DNA of 40,970 nt from Psychrobacter sp. UBA3483. GTDB taxonomy: Bacteria > Pseudomonadota > Gammaproteobacteria > Pseudomonadales > Moraxellaceae. The stretch covers positions 1-40,970 of the forward strand of contig NZ_DFQS01000060.1 of assembly GCF_002377905.1 (NCBI RefSeq), given 5' to 3'. Positions within the stretch are counted from its first letter, which is position 1; each line of letters opens with the position of its first letter. The position numbers and the translations under genes are program-made. A model generated the notes under the pieces. The model saw only the letters and a program-made list of their open reading frames with translations. It searched no databases and was not told the DNA's origin. Of the stretch, positions 25,097 to 34,282 are shown in pieces.

Positions 25097-26881
25097 ATGG
25101 CTGTTTATAATGCCCCTCTTAACGACATGCGCTTTATCCTAAACGACGTATTTAAGGCGCCTGAATTTTGGCAAAACAACGAAAACCTTGCTCATGTCGA
25201 TATGGAAACTGTCGATATGATTTTGGAAGAAATGGCAAAATTATCAAAAAACGTCTTATTACCTATCAATCGTAGCGGTGATGAAGAAGGCGCAACCTTT
25301 GAAGGTAATGGCGTTGTCACCACCCCTACTGGCTTTAAAGACGCCTATAAGCAGTATGCCGAATCAGGTTGGGTTGGCTTAAGTGGTAACTCTGAGTACG
25401 GCGGTCAAGGTTTCCCAAAAATGGTCACTATGTTGACCGAAGAGATGGTATTTACCGCCAACCAGTCATTTGCTCTATATCCAAACCTAACCGTAGGCGC
25501 AACGCTTTGCTTAAATGCGGCGGCGTCTGAAGAGCAAAAGCAAACTTACTTAGAGAAAATGTACAACGGTGAATGGTCGGGTACTATGTGCTTGACTGAG
25601 CCGCATGCTGGTACTGACTTAGGTATTATCAAAACCAAAGCCGTGCCAAACGACGATGGTAGCTATAACATCTCTGGTACCAAAATCTTTATCACCGGCG
25701 GTGAGCATGACCTCACAGAAAATATCATTCATTTGGTGTTGGCAAAAACCCCGAATGCGCCAGAAGGCTCAAAGGGTATTTCGCTGTTTGTGGTACCAAA
25801 ATTCTTGGTTAATGAAGATGGCAGCTTGGGCGAGCGCAACACCTTGGCAGTTGGCTCTATCGAGCATAAAATGGGTATCAAAGCCTCAGCGACTTGCGTG
25901 ATGAACTTTGATAATGCCAAAGGCTGGATGGTTGGCGCAGAAAACACCGGTCTGTCTTCAATGTTCATCATGATGAACTATGAGCGTGTGACCATGGGTC
26001 TACAAGGTCTTGGTGGTTCTGAGCTTGCTTATCAAAATGCGGCGCTATATGCCAATGACCGTGGTCAAGGCCGTAGCGATACCCAAATTCAAAGCCCAGA
26101 GAAACCTGCTGACGCCATCATTTATCATGCCGATGTACGCCGTATGCTGTTAAATGCCAAAGCCAACACCGAAGCGTCACGTTGTTTTGCGATGTACGTC
26201 GCCAAAAACCTAGACCAAGAGAAATTTAGTAACGATCCTGAAGCCGCTCAAGCAGCCGCTGCACGCGTTGCCTTACTGACGCCAGTTGCTAAAGCTTTCT
26301 TGACCGACAAAGCGTTAGAAGCCACTATTGATTGTCAGCAAGTATTTGGTGGTCACGGCTATATCCGCGAATGGGGTATGGAGCAAATCGTCCGTGATAC
26401 CCGTATTGCGCAGATTTATGAAGGCACCAATGGTATCCAAGCGCTTGATTTACTAGGCCGTAAAGTGGCAAAAAATAACGGCAAATATGTCATCCATTTC
26501 TTAGGTGAGATTCGTGACTTTGTCAATAATATGCAAGCGGATCATGGTATCAAGCAAGCAACGCTAAACGCTGCTGATACGATTGAAGAGTTAACCACCA
26601 CGGTACTTAGCAATATTGGCGCACGTAAGAGTGAAATTAATGGCTGTGCCGTTGATTACATGCATGCGTTTGGCTACCTTGCCTACTCGTATATGTTTGC
26701 ACTCATGGTCGAAGCTGCGAATGGTAAAGAAGGTGAGTTCTACACCAATAAAGCCAAGCTTGCCGATTATTTCGTCGGTCGTATCTTGCCACGTATCGAC
26801 GCTCACGCGCAGATGGTAAAAGCTGGCAGTGATCCAATGATGAACTTTGATCTTAGTTACTTTGATGTACCTGCTAGCTAA
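25097..26881 (+). CDS. Acyl-CoA dehydrogenase, FadE5/DmdC type (copy 2)
   Basis: Paralogue of the preceding gene with the same architecture. The ATG at 25097 is preferred over the one at 25091, because AAAGGA (25085-25090) abuts the latter and stands six bases before the former. The product MAVYNAPLNDMRF then aligns with MQYKAPLRDIQF of copy 1. The 594 aa contain WSGTMCLTEPHAGTDLG, SGTKIFITGGEHD, VFGGHGYIREWGMEQIVRDT, and the catalytic glutamate (E442) in IYEGTNGIQALDLLGRK. Differences from copy 1 cluster in the N-terminal helices and the C-terminal domain, compatible with different chain-length preference. Copy 2 closes at its own terminator. Confidence 0.93.
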   Translation: MAVYNAPLNDMRFILNDVFKAPEFWQNNENLAHVDMETVDMILEEMAKLSKNVLLPINRSGDEEGATFEGNGVVTTPTGFKDAYKQYAESGWVGLSGNSEYGGQGFPKMVTMLTEEMVFTANQSFALYPNLTVGATLCLNAAASEEQKQTYLEKMYNGEWSGTMCLTEPHAGTDLGIIKTKAVPNDDGSYNISGTKIFITGGEHDLTENIIHLVLAKTPNAPEGSKGISLFVVPKFLVNEDGSLGERNTLAVGSIEHKMGIKASATCVMNFDNAKGWMVGAENTGLSSMFIMMNYERVTMGLQGLGGSELAYQNAALYANDRGQGRSDTQIQSPEKPADAIIYHADVRRMLLNAKANTEASRCFAMYVAKNLDQEKFSNDPEAAQAAAARVALLTPVAKAFLTDKALEATIDCQQVFGGHGYIREWGMEQIVRDTRIAQIYEGTNGIQALDLLGRKVAKNNGKYVIHFLGEIRDFVNNMQADHGIKQATLNAADTIEELTTTVLSNIGARKSEINGCAVDYMHAFGYLAYSYMFALMVEAANGKEGEFYTNKAKLADYFVGRILPRIDAHAQMVKAGSDPMMNFDLSYFDVPAS

Positions 26882-26923
26882 TTGTTTACTTTTATAATAA
26901 AGTAAGCCATACCGTACAACGAT

Positions 26924-26957
26924 AAAAGGGACAGTCACGCTACTGTCCCTTTTTTTG
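26924..26957 (+). terminator. Intrinsic terminator after acyl-CoA dehydrogenase copy 2
   Basis: AAAAGGGACAGT and ACTGTCCCTTTT pair around a six-base loop, and the T run continues. Confidence 0.93.
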
Positions 26958-27103
26958 CCAAAAATATTGTGGCAGCCATTAAAGAAATTAGACGAATTAA
27001 AGAAAGAAGAGAAATCAGCATAGTAAAGGTCAGAATAACTGCTAACAAAATAATTAAGCGCCGAGAGATGGTTACGATTAAAATAACGCAGAGCTAAGCT
27101 TAT

Positions 27104-27264
27104 TAGGGCGTGTCCTCATTTTAAAAATGAGATAAATTGCCGTCAAACGAGGAAAATCGCGCAAATAATATCGAGATATTAGTCAGCTATTTGACGATGT
27201 TTGACAAAATTTAGCCATTTTTAGCCCATTTAGATACAAGCGCTTGAATTGAGGACACGCCCTA
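27104..27264. mobile_element. MITE-like non-autonomous element, 157 bp, flanked by TA
   Basis: GGGCGTGTCCTCA (27106-27118) and its exact inverted complement TGAGGACACGCCC (27250-27262) bound a 157-bp non-coding segment. A TA dinucleotide on each side (27104-27105 and 27263-27264) could be the target duplication. The interior is AT-rich with short inverted motifs (CTCATTTTTAAAATGAG-like at the left end, CAAGCGCTTG at the right). There is no transposase. A TA duplication suits IS5 (IS427-type) or IS630-like transposases. The parent element cannot be named from sequence alone. It lies in the gap between a terminator and the next gene, so it disrupts nothing obvious. Confidence 0.8.
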
Positions 27265-27446
27265 ACTTTAATAAGGGTTTTTAGTTTTAAACAGTAAAGT
27301 GATGCATTGGCACGCTAAAAATTAACACTCAAAAACTCCCCTCACTTATTGCAATATTGATAAACACAGCATTTGCTAAAAAAAATATCTCCTTGCTCAG
27401 GCTCAATAATAACAATGATTGAAATAACTACCATAAGGGATGCAAT

Positions 27447-29888
27447 GTGTCAGAAATAAAACACATTTTACAACAGATTACTGCCTTAAGTGATGTGCCA
27501 GATCCTGCGGTACTCAAGCGCTTAATCGATGAGCTACGTGTCAGCGACAAAGAGCCGGCGTTAGCCAATAAAAAGATGCAAGATTTGATTGATATTTTAC
27601 GTCAGCATCCAGAATACGCCGATGGACTGTCAAGCTTCGTTTTAAAACTCATTATTGAATACCGCCAAATTGCGTTATATACCGATACGGGCATCATGTC
27701 GGATCAAGGCTTTTTTAATAGTCTGCGCCGCCTTATCGGTCATCGTTTTTTGCCCCTGCTGCCACAAGAAGATTCCGTTATAGAATTGGTCGGTTATTTA
27801 TTTGACAGACGCTCGGATGAGCGCTGGCTTAGCAATATTGACAAAGACAAATGGGATGAGATGGTCGGCCTACTCAAGGTCAATGAGCAGCATTTAAACT
27901 TGGTCGCAACGGCAAAAAACAGTATCTTGAACGCGATTATCATTTTATCGTATCGGATTAGCGGCATCGGCTTGCATCCAGATTTGATGGAATTTTATCC
28001 GCAAATGCTCAATTACTCGGCGTCATTTGTGGCACAAAATCAAGAAGCTGTCCTCTACGTCAATCAATACCGAGAAGCGCATGAGCTTGATACTCTAACC
28101 GATATTATCCCTGACAAAGCGGTCGATCCTGCGCCATTACTAGTGATGATTGAGCAATGTGAAGATATCGTTGCCACTATCCGTAAACGTATCTATAAAA
28201 CTGGTATCTCAATCCGCCTAACCAACATGATGCTGCGCTTGGATCAAAGCCTACAACGGATGCGTATTTTAACTGAGCTGGTAGCAGACAACTACGATAA
28301 GCGTGATCAGGCTATTATTGAGCTTATTCAAGCGCTGATTACGAGTGCCAGTCGCCGCTATAGTATTGGTTATTTGATTGATAATAATACCAAGCTGCTA
28401 TCGCGCAAAGTCACCGAAAACGCCAGCCGCGTCGGAGAGCATTATATTAGTACCGACAAAGCTGGCTATCAAAAGATGTTTAAAAAAGCTTCCATCGGTG
28501 GCTTCATCATTGCTTTTATGGCAACTACGAAGATACTGGCGTACCATCTGGCGCTGGCGCCGATGGGACGCGCCTTTATCAATAGTATGATTTATGGTTT
28601 AGGCTTTGTATTTATTCATATCGTCCACGGTACGGTCGCTACCAAACAGCCGGCTATGACAGCAGCGGCAATCGCTTCTACCATCTCTGACGGTTCTGGT
28701 AAGAAATCGCACCAATTAAACAAGTTATCAGAGCTGGTGGTAGATATTTTACGTACCCAGTTTGTTGCGATTATGGGTAACGTCATGTTAGCCATACCTG
28801 TTGCCCTGATTATCTCGTTTGCGTGGTTACAGTATACTGGTACTCCGATGATCAATACTGACAAGGCCGCACACTTATTGCATGACCTTGACCCTTTTCA
28901 CTCACTAGCACTTCCTCATGCGGCTATCGCTGGCGTGTATTTATTTTTAGCCGGTCTTATCGCGGGTTACTATGATAATTTGGCGGTTTACAACCAAATC
29001 GGCGCCCGTATTCAGCGTCATAAGCTTTTGCAATACTTATTACCCAAAGCTTGGCTTCAGCGTTTAGGCGGCTTTATCGAAGCCAATCTCGGCGCCATTA
29101 TGGGCAACTTTTTATTCGGAGTGTTCTTAGGCAGCACGGCTACCATAGGCTTTATATTTGGCTTACCGATTGACATACGTCATATCGCTTTTGCCTCGGC
29201 GAATCTGGCGCATGGGTTATTTCACATACCTGCCAATCAATGGGATTGGACGGTTTTTTTCATCTCTATTTTGGGCGTTGCCCTTATCGGTATGGTCAAC
29301 CTCATGGTCAGTTTCTCGCTGGCATTGTTTGTCGCCCTGCGCTCTAAAGAAGTCAAGTTTATGGAATGGAGCCGTTTGACCAAGCAGCTTTTTAGTCATA
29401 TGCTGACCCACCCGTCCGACTTTTTTTGGCCACGTGACAAACCTATGAAATACGCTCGTATCGATAGCCAAGGTCATATGATTTTTGATGATACCAATGC
29501 TCATAAAGGCGGACAGACCATACCGCATAACTATGTGGTACGCCGTTTATCTGACGTCAAAATTCTGCCCAAATCTAAGCAAAAAAGCATGCAAAATGAG
29601 CAGGCCATTACTGATATAGATTATGATAATAACATATCGGATAGTCATGCTGACGCGGCGCTGAAAAGTCGAGAAACGCACAGTACTACTAAGCCAGTAA
29701 GCGCCAAAAAAACGATCGACCTCGATGATGGACTAATAGATGAGGAGCTAAATAGCGTCCCTTATAGTAATGACATCCAGTACGATAAAGCGCATAAGGA
29801 CGAAGATGGCAATCCTGATAGTAAAGCCGTTGGCGATGCCAAAACGCCTTTGCCTAAACCGAAAAAACCACCAAACCTACCCAGTTAA
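27447..29888 (+). CDS. Gcr-family 'site-specific recombinase' membrane protein
   Basis: An 813-aa protein of the family annotated as site-specific recombinase Gcr (Pfam SpecificRecomb). The first 340 or so residues are soluble and helical. A long region from about 345 to 670 carries several hydrophobic segments, for example IGGFIIAFMATTKILAYHLA, FINSMIYGLGFVFIHIVHGT and MLAIPVALIISFAW. The family motif AIAGVYLFLAGLIAGYYDN and the LGAIMGNFLFGVFLGSTATI stretch are visible. The C-terminal 110 residues are hydrophilic and disordered, ending in PKPKKPPNLPS. It lacks any tyrosine- or serine-recombinase catalytic motif, so the recombinase name is doubtful; a membrane role is more credible. The start is GTG at 27447 with AAGGGA six bases before. 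It is convergent with apaH. Confidence 0.85.
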   Translation: MSEIKHILQQITALSDVPDPAVLKRLIDELRVSDKEPALANKKMQDLIDILRQHPEYADGLSSFVLKLIIEYRQIALYTDTGIMSDQGFFNSLRRLIGHRFLPLLPQEDSVIELVGYLFDRRSDERWLSNIDKDKWDEMVGLLKVNEQHLNLVATAKNSILNAIIILSYRISGIGLHPDLMEFYPQMLNYSASFVAQNQEAVLYVNQYREAHELDTLTDIIPDKAVDPAPLLVMIEQCEDIVATIRKRIYKTGISIRLTNMMLRLDQSLQRMRILTELVADNYDKRDQAIIELIQALITSASRRYSIGYLIDNNTKLLSRKVTENASRVGEHYISTDKAGYQKMFKKASIGGFIIAFMATTKILAYHLALAPMGRAFINSMIYGLGFVFIHIVHGTVATKQPAMTAAAIASTISDGSGKKSHQLNKLSELVVDILRTQFVAIMGNVMLAIPVALIISFAWLQYTGTPMINTDKAAHLLHDLDPFHSLALPHAAIAGVYLFLAGLIAGYYDNLAVYNQIGARIQRHKLLQYLLPKAWLQRLGGFIEANLGAIMGNFLFGVFLGSTATIGFIFGLPIDIRHIAFASANLAHGLFHIPANQWDWTVFFISILGVALIGMVNLMVSFSLALFVALRSKEVKFMEWSRLTKQLFSHMLTHPSDFFWPRDKPMKYARIDSQGHMIFDDTNAHKGGQTIPHNYVVRRLSDVKILPKSKQKSMQNEQAITDIDYDNNISDSHADAALKSRETHSTTKPVSAKKTIDLDDGLIDEELNSVPYSNDIQYDKAHKDEDGNPDSKAVGDAKTPLPKPKKPPNLPS

Positions 29889-30007
29889 ACGGGCGGTTTT
29901 GGTGGCTTAAATACCAGCTTAGCAAACGGTTTTTTTAATTTACGAATTAAGTGATAAATTAGTTTTTTACAAACTTCATCTCAGACAATAGCAATAAAGC
30001 AGCATGA

Positions 30008-30865
30008 CTATTTTTCTGTTGGCTCTTCTGTTGGTGGTAGGCAGTGAGCACTTGAAGTGATGGCTTTGCCGTCGCCCAAGCGATAAGCAAATAAATAATT
30101 ACCCCAAACACAGCCACCATCAAGTGCACGCGCATGCGGCAAATCAACCTCAGCTTTAAGCGCCGCCCAATGACCAAATAAAATCTTGCGTGCACGTGGT
30201 ACTTGCCATTCAAACCAAGGCAAAAAATCTTTTGGCATTGGCTCATCTAATCCTGCTGAAAAATCAAATTCGAGCGTGCCATCTTGTTTGCATAAGCGCA
30301 TACGGGTGAAATAATTAGCAATCGCTCGCATTTTGGTATAGCCATGAATGTCTGCATGCCACTCATCGGCAGTTTTGCTATATAGATTCGGCAATAAGCG
30401 ATCAAGCTGTTCTAAGCTGCCTTTTAGTTGGGCCTCTAACTGCTGTGCATATTTCGCCGCAGCCTTAATCGTCCAATGCGGTGGGATACCCGCATGTACC
30501 AATACCGTCTGCTCATCAGGATAAGCCAGTAGTGGCTGATGGCGTAGCCATTCTAACAATTCATCGCAATCATTAGCAGCAAAGATAGGTGCGGTTTTGT
30601 CTTTTTTCTTGAGCGCTGTTGCCCCGCGCCAAACCGCAATTAAATTGATATCGTGATTACCCAATACCGTTGCCGCAGCTCCTTGTTCACATAGTGCTTT
30701 GACATGACGTAAGGTACTTAACGAATCTTCACCACGTGCCACCAAGTCGCCGGCAAACCATAACTTATCTTGCGCTGGGTCAAAATCTAAAGTTTCAAGT
30801 AATTGCAGGTAGGCCGCATAGCAACCCTGCAAATCACCGATGACATATTGATGGCGAAAACTCAT
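30008..30865 (-). CDS. apaH: Bis(5'-nucleosyl)-tetraphosphatase, symmetrical
   Basis: Hydrolyses Ap4A to two ADP and also acts on Np4-capped RNA. It is a metallophosphatase of 285 aa with the family motifs near the N-terminus: YVIGDLQGCYAA (D11), LWFAGDLVARGEDSL and VLGNHDINLIAV. The helper motifs VLVHAGIPPHW and ILFGHWAAL come later. It is 44 bp downstream of rsmA on the minus strand, the classical apaH position. The C-terminus is slightly longer than in E. coli (280 aa). No ribosome site of note. Confidence 0.95.
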   Translation of the reverse strand: MSFRHQYVIGDLQGCYAAYLQLLETLDFDPAQDKLWFAGDLVARGEDSLSTLRHVKALCEQGAAATVLGNHDINLIAVWRGATALKKKDKTAPIFAANDCDELLEWLRHQPLLAYPDEQTVLVHAGIPPHWTIKAAAKYAQQLEAQLKGSLEQLDRLLPNLYSKTADEWHADIHGYTKMRAIANYFTRMRLCKQDGTLEFDFSAGLDEPMPKDFLPWFEWQVPRARKILFGHWAALKAEVDLPHARALDGGCVWGNYLFAYRLGDGKAITSSAHCLPPTEEPTEK

Positions 30866-30909
30866 AAACCCTCTATCATTTTTGTTTGATAAATTAAGCG
30901 TCTAATAAA

Positions 30910-31773
30910 TTAAGATGATAAGTGACGCGCTTGATTGCTTAAATTGACAAAATCTTTCACACTTAACACTTCCGGACGCGCTTGTGGATCGATGTCGCAA
31001 GCGGCGAAATCGGCTTCGCTCAGCGTCGGCAATAACGTAGAATTTTTAAAAATAGCGCGTAGTGTCTTACGGCGATGGTTAAAAGTCTCGCGTACCACAA
31101 GTGTGAAATACTCTTCATCTTCTGCTACGATTGGTTTATTGATATGCGGCGTCAAGCGAAAAACCGCACTGGTGACTTTTGGCGGTGGATTAAAAGCGCC
31201 GCGCGGTACGGTCAATAAATAATCGGTATCGCAATGATATTGCATGATGACTGATAGACGACCATAGGTTTTGCTGCCAACGTCAGCGGTGATACGCTCG
31301 ACCACTTCTTTTTGCAACATAAAGTGCATGTCTTGAATGACATCGGCATAACTGAGCAAATGAAACAGTATCGGCGTAGAAATATTGTACGGTAGATTGC
31401 CCACCACGCGCAGCTTACCGCGCTCAGGACTATACAGTTCACGATAATCAACATGCATGGCATTGTCTTTAATAATCGTAAAGTTTGGATGGCTATTAGC
31501 CCCAATACGAATGCGCAAACTATCTGCCAAGTCACGATCAAGCTCTACCACGGTCATCGCATCGACTTCTGCCAATAGCGGCTCAGTCAGTGCGCCCATG
31601 CCCGGCCCAATCTCGACTAAATTATCGTCACGCTCTAAACGAATGCTCTCAACAATCTCACGTATAACACTACGGTCATGTAAGAAGTTTTGACCAAAGC
31701 GTTTACGCGGTTGGTGTTTGGCAGCGCGTAGGCTGTTAGAAATAGATTGAGCATCAAACGTAGTTTTGGACAT
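30910..31773 (-). CDS. rsmA: 16S rRNA (adenine-1518/1519-N6)-dimethyltransferase
   Basis: Dimethylates two adjacent adenines in helix 45 of 16S rRNA during 30S maturation (KsgA). The 287 aa show KRFGQNFLHD, the SAM motif LVEIGPGMGALTEPLL, the acidic end of strand two (TVVELDRDLA), the catalytic NLPYNISTPILFHLL and a C-terminal FKNSTLLPTL segment. It is upstream of apaH in the same transcription direction. pdxA, the usual upstream neighbour, is separated from it by an AT-rich stretch of about 1 kb holding one oppositely oriented gene. Confidence 0.97.
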   Translation of the reverse strand: MSKTTFDAQSISNSLRAAKHQPRKRFGQNFLHDRSVIREIVESIRLERDDNLVEIGPGMGALTEPLLAEVDAMTVVELDRDLADSLRIRIGANSHPNFTIIKDNAMHVDYRELYSPERGKLRVVGNLPYNISTPILFHLLSYADVIQDMHFMLQKEVVERITADVGSKTYGRLSVIMQYHCDTDYLLTVPRGAFNPPPKVTSAVFRLTPHINKPIVAEDEEYFTLVVRETFNHRRKTLRAIFKNSTLLPTLSEADFAACDIDPQARPEVLSVKDFVNLSNQARHLSS

Positions 31774-32191
31774 AAAAAGGTCTTAATCGATAAAAGATAA
31801 ATGGGCTATAGCGCTATGGCAGCAATGTGCTGGATTTATATGCGCTTTTATTTGCTGGCTTTGTAATACGAAATTATAGCACAGCTCATAATTACACTGT
31901 ATTTTTGAGACGTTTTATTAATAAGCCATCTATACCTTAACGCAAGCGACACAGAATCTTATTTTTGTTCTAAAATCCTTTATTATAACGACGATTATGA
32001 GAATGAGAATGGTACCCTAGTGAGGACTTGAATATCAAGATGTAGGCTAATGGTATCAAGGTTTTAACTTGCTGGGATAGCCACAGTGTACTTCATGATG
32101 TACTTGCCATACATATTCTATCTATGATCGTTGCACTATACAGGCATCAAGCTGTTGACCTTACAATCAAAGACAAATGGGTGAAAAAATA
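31774..32191. other. AT-rich intergenic region upstream of rsmA
   Basis: No gene or convincing promoter was recognised. Together with the following orphan gene it forms the insertion between rsmA and pdxA. Confidence 0.4.
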
Positions 32192-32635
32192 ATGTCTATC
32201 ATAGAAAAAAAACTGACCCAAGCAGAGATTTTTTGCCAAAATTATGAGCCAGAACTTGCTATAAGTATTTTAAATGAAGTAATTGCTGATAGTAATTCAA
32301 CAGATAGTGAAATAGCGGAAGCTTTAACTTTAAAAGGAATAGCGGTAGATCTTGCCCCATATCTTGCAGAAGATCAACAAAACTACTCTGCATTAATTTA
32401 TTTCCAAAAGGCTTTAGAATACGACCCTCACAATATCTATATCTTATTTAACATACTGAGTTCATTTTCTTGTATAGATATGATGCAAGAATATACTCAA
32501 AAGAATAAAGGCGCTTTTATAAACGCTTATGACGTCTTGAAAAATGACTTATATGATACTTTAAACGAAAAATTGAAAAATGATTTGCGTAAATTTTCTT
32601 CTAAATATAATAAATTTCGAGAGGAAGAATTTTAG
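32192..32635 (+). CDS. Small AT-rich orphan protein with TPR-like helices
   Basis: Not recognised as a known family. With the ATG at 32192 (GGGTGA seven bases upstream) the product is 147 aa; an ATG at 32177 would add five residues. It is wholly helical in appearance and soluble, with no signal peptide or membrane segment. Residues about 10-85 look like two tetratricopeptide repeats: AEIFCQNYEPELAISILNEV, then YSALIYFQKALEYDPHNIYI with the typical A...Y.KAL..DP pattern. The C-terminus is lysine-rich and charged. The gene is clearly more AT-rich than its neighbours and uses A/T-ending codons, which suggests recent acquisition. It is transcribed opposite to rsmA and pdxA, so it is not part of their operon. 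Confidence 0.65.
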   Translation: MSIIEKKLTQAEIFCQNYEPELAISILNEVIADSNSTDSEIAEALTLKGIAVDLAPYLAEDQQNYSALIYFQKALEYDPHNIYILFNILSSFSCIDMMQEYTQKNKGAFINAYDVLKNDLYDTLNEKLKNDLRKFSSKYNKFREEEF

Positions 32636-32813
32636 AGTATACCCTAACGGAACCAGCTATTTAACCCTCTAAACCTATTAACAGACCACTTAAAACAGAC
32701 TGGTATAATGGAACCACTTTTATTAGACCGTGTCTAATGACTCATAAATAGCCATCATTCACACTAAAGTTGCCCAATCAATACTGCGTGACAAACGTCG
32801 CTAAGGCACAGAC

Positions 32814-33923
32814 TTATGCAAGAGAGCTATCAATAAGTGATTTATCCGCCATCTCATTGGCCATCAGCAATGCTTGGTACAAGCTGGTCGCACTTGCGCC
32901 ACCACGCCCTGCCAAATCAAGCGCCGTACCGTGATCAACCGAGGTACGAATATAGGGCAGCCCCAAGGTAAGATTGACCGTATCGCCAAAGCCGTGCGAC
33001 TTAAGCACTGGTAAACCTTGGTCATGATACATAGCAATCACAGCGTCACAATTCGCTAAATGTCTTGGAGTAAATAAGGTATCCGCTGGCATCGCCTCTG
33101 ATATATCGACGTCCGCATCGATAAATTCACGCAATACGGGATTGATAATCTCAATTTCCTCAACGCCCAAATGCCCGCCCTCGCCTGCATGTGGGTTAAG
33201 ACCACAGACCAAAATACGTGGCTGCGTTAAACCAAACTTCTCTCGCATATCATCAATGACAATTTGCACCGTTTGGCGTACATTATCAGCAGTGATAGCA
33301 GCAGGTATGTCTTTTAATGCTAAATGAGTAGTGACAAGCGCCACTTTCATGGCTTGATTGGCGAGCATCATCACAACTTTCTCACAGCCACTTTGCTGCA
33401 TAAAAAACTCGGTATGACCGCTAAACATGGTGCCATCGAGCAGTTTAATATCCGCATCTATCAGTGCAGATTTTTGCAATGGCCCTGTGACGATAGCAGC
33501 GACTTTTTTGTTGGTCGCTAACTGATGGGCGATGTCCAATTGCTTGGCAACCATTGCCGAATTGCGAGTATTAATTTTTCCGCAGACAACGGGTTCAGCA
33601 CAAGGGGTATTCAGCAGGATAAAAGCATGATTGTCATTATTATTGTCATTATTATTGTCATCAATAGTTTGCTGTGACATCTGCTCTAAAAAGTCATCGG
33701 CCTCTATTTCCAAATCGACAGTTTGCCAAAGCGGACAGCTCTCGAGCACGCCTGCTGTTACCAGCATATTAGCGCGCTTTTGCATTGCGGCGCTATCAGC
33801 AGTAACCCAGATTGGACGCTTAAAATCCTGCAATTTACCCTCAGCTGCTAATAGCAGCACGACATCCATACCAATGCCAGCAGGCTCACCGGTTGTGATT
33901 AATAATGGTCGTCTTTTTTGCAT
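32814..33923 (-). CDS. pdxA: 4-hydroxythreonine-4-phosphate dehydrogenase
   Basis: An NAD-dependent oxidation step in pyridoxal phosphate synthesis; a zinc-binding cytosolic dimer. Motifs: TTGEPAGIGMDVVLL at the N-terminus, SGHTEFF, VTTHLALKDIP, CGLNPHAGEGGHLGVEE, MYHDQGLPVLKSHGF and LPYIRTSVDHGTALDLAG. The metal-binding histidines are in the middle and last of these. At 369 aa it is about 40 longer than the E. coli enzyme. The excess sits at about residues 66-100 and includes an in-frame 12-bp DNA repeat encoding D-N-N-N units (88-98). The insert lies in a surface position between strands, so activity is probably retained. Its usual neighbours rsmA and apaH are 1 kb downstream, beyond an AT-rich orphan gene. 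No surA precedes it. Confidence 0.95.
   Translation of the reverse strand: MQKRRPLLITTGEPAGIGMDVVLLLAAEGKLQDFKRPIWVTADSAAMQKRANMLVTAGVLESCPLWQTVDLEIEADDFLEQMSQQTIDDNNNDNNNDNHAFILLNTPCAEPVVCGKINTRNSAMVAKQLDIAHQLATNKKVAAIVTGPLQKSALIDADIKLLDGTMFSGHTEFFMQQSGCEKVVMMLANQAMKVALVTTHLALKDIPAAITADNVRQTVQIVIDDMREKFGLTQPRILVCGLNPHAGEGGHLGVEEIEIINPVLREFIDADVDISEAMPADTLFTPRHLANCDAVIAMYHDQGLPVLKSHGFGDTVNLTLGLPYIRTSVDHGTALDLAGRGGASATSLYQALLMANEMADKSLIDSSLA
33631..33666. repeat. 12-bp in-frame tandem repeat inside pdxA
   Basis: TTGTCATTATTA occurs at 33631 and 33643, with a partial third copy at 33655. Being a multiple of three, copy-number change would alter the N/D tract by four residues without frameshift. 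Confidence 0.85.
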
Positions 33924-34282
33924 AGTAAAATATCCTAGTTTGATATTAAGAATGTGTTTTTATTGGATTTATTATTATGAAAACGAGCGTTTAAGAGGGT
34001 TCAAGACGACGCAAATCTTATATCATAGCAGATGGCATTTTTATAGATAATTACTGATAGCAGCCGAAAAAACGCTAGAATGTGTTAAACTTTCGCCTTT
34101 CATTGTAGCATTTACCAGCAAGCGCTGAGACCACGTTTTGGTACTTCTCTCGTAGAGGTATGTCGCGCTTGCTTGACGGTATCACTCCTAAAATAAATAC
34201 TGATAGCACATAGCTATTTATACTTTTATATAATTAATTTTATACCGACTTTTGAAACTGACTTTTAAGACATTAGGCACCC
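33924..34282. other. Intergenic region between divergent pdxA and dnaB
   Basis: No gene was found. The dnaB-proximal half is very AT-rich, with TATAAT at 34229-34234 but no matching -35 at usual spacing. AGG lies seven bases ahead of the dnaB ATG. Confidence 0.4.

Noticed and set aside
24951..25142. 63-codon frame between the two acyl-CoA dehydrogenase genes
   Set aside because: It overlaps the start of copy 2 in another frame, resembles no protein and has no convincing ribosome site.
33924..34282. Possible tRNA or small RNA in the pdxA-dnaB gap
   Set aside because: No T-loop consensus, cloverleaf or terminator-flanked hairpin could be found.
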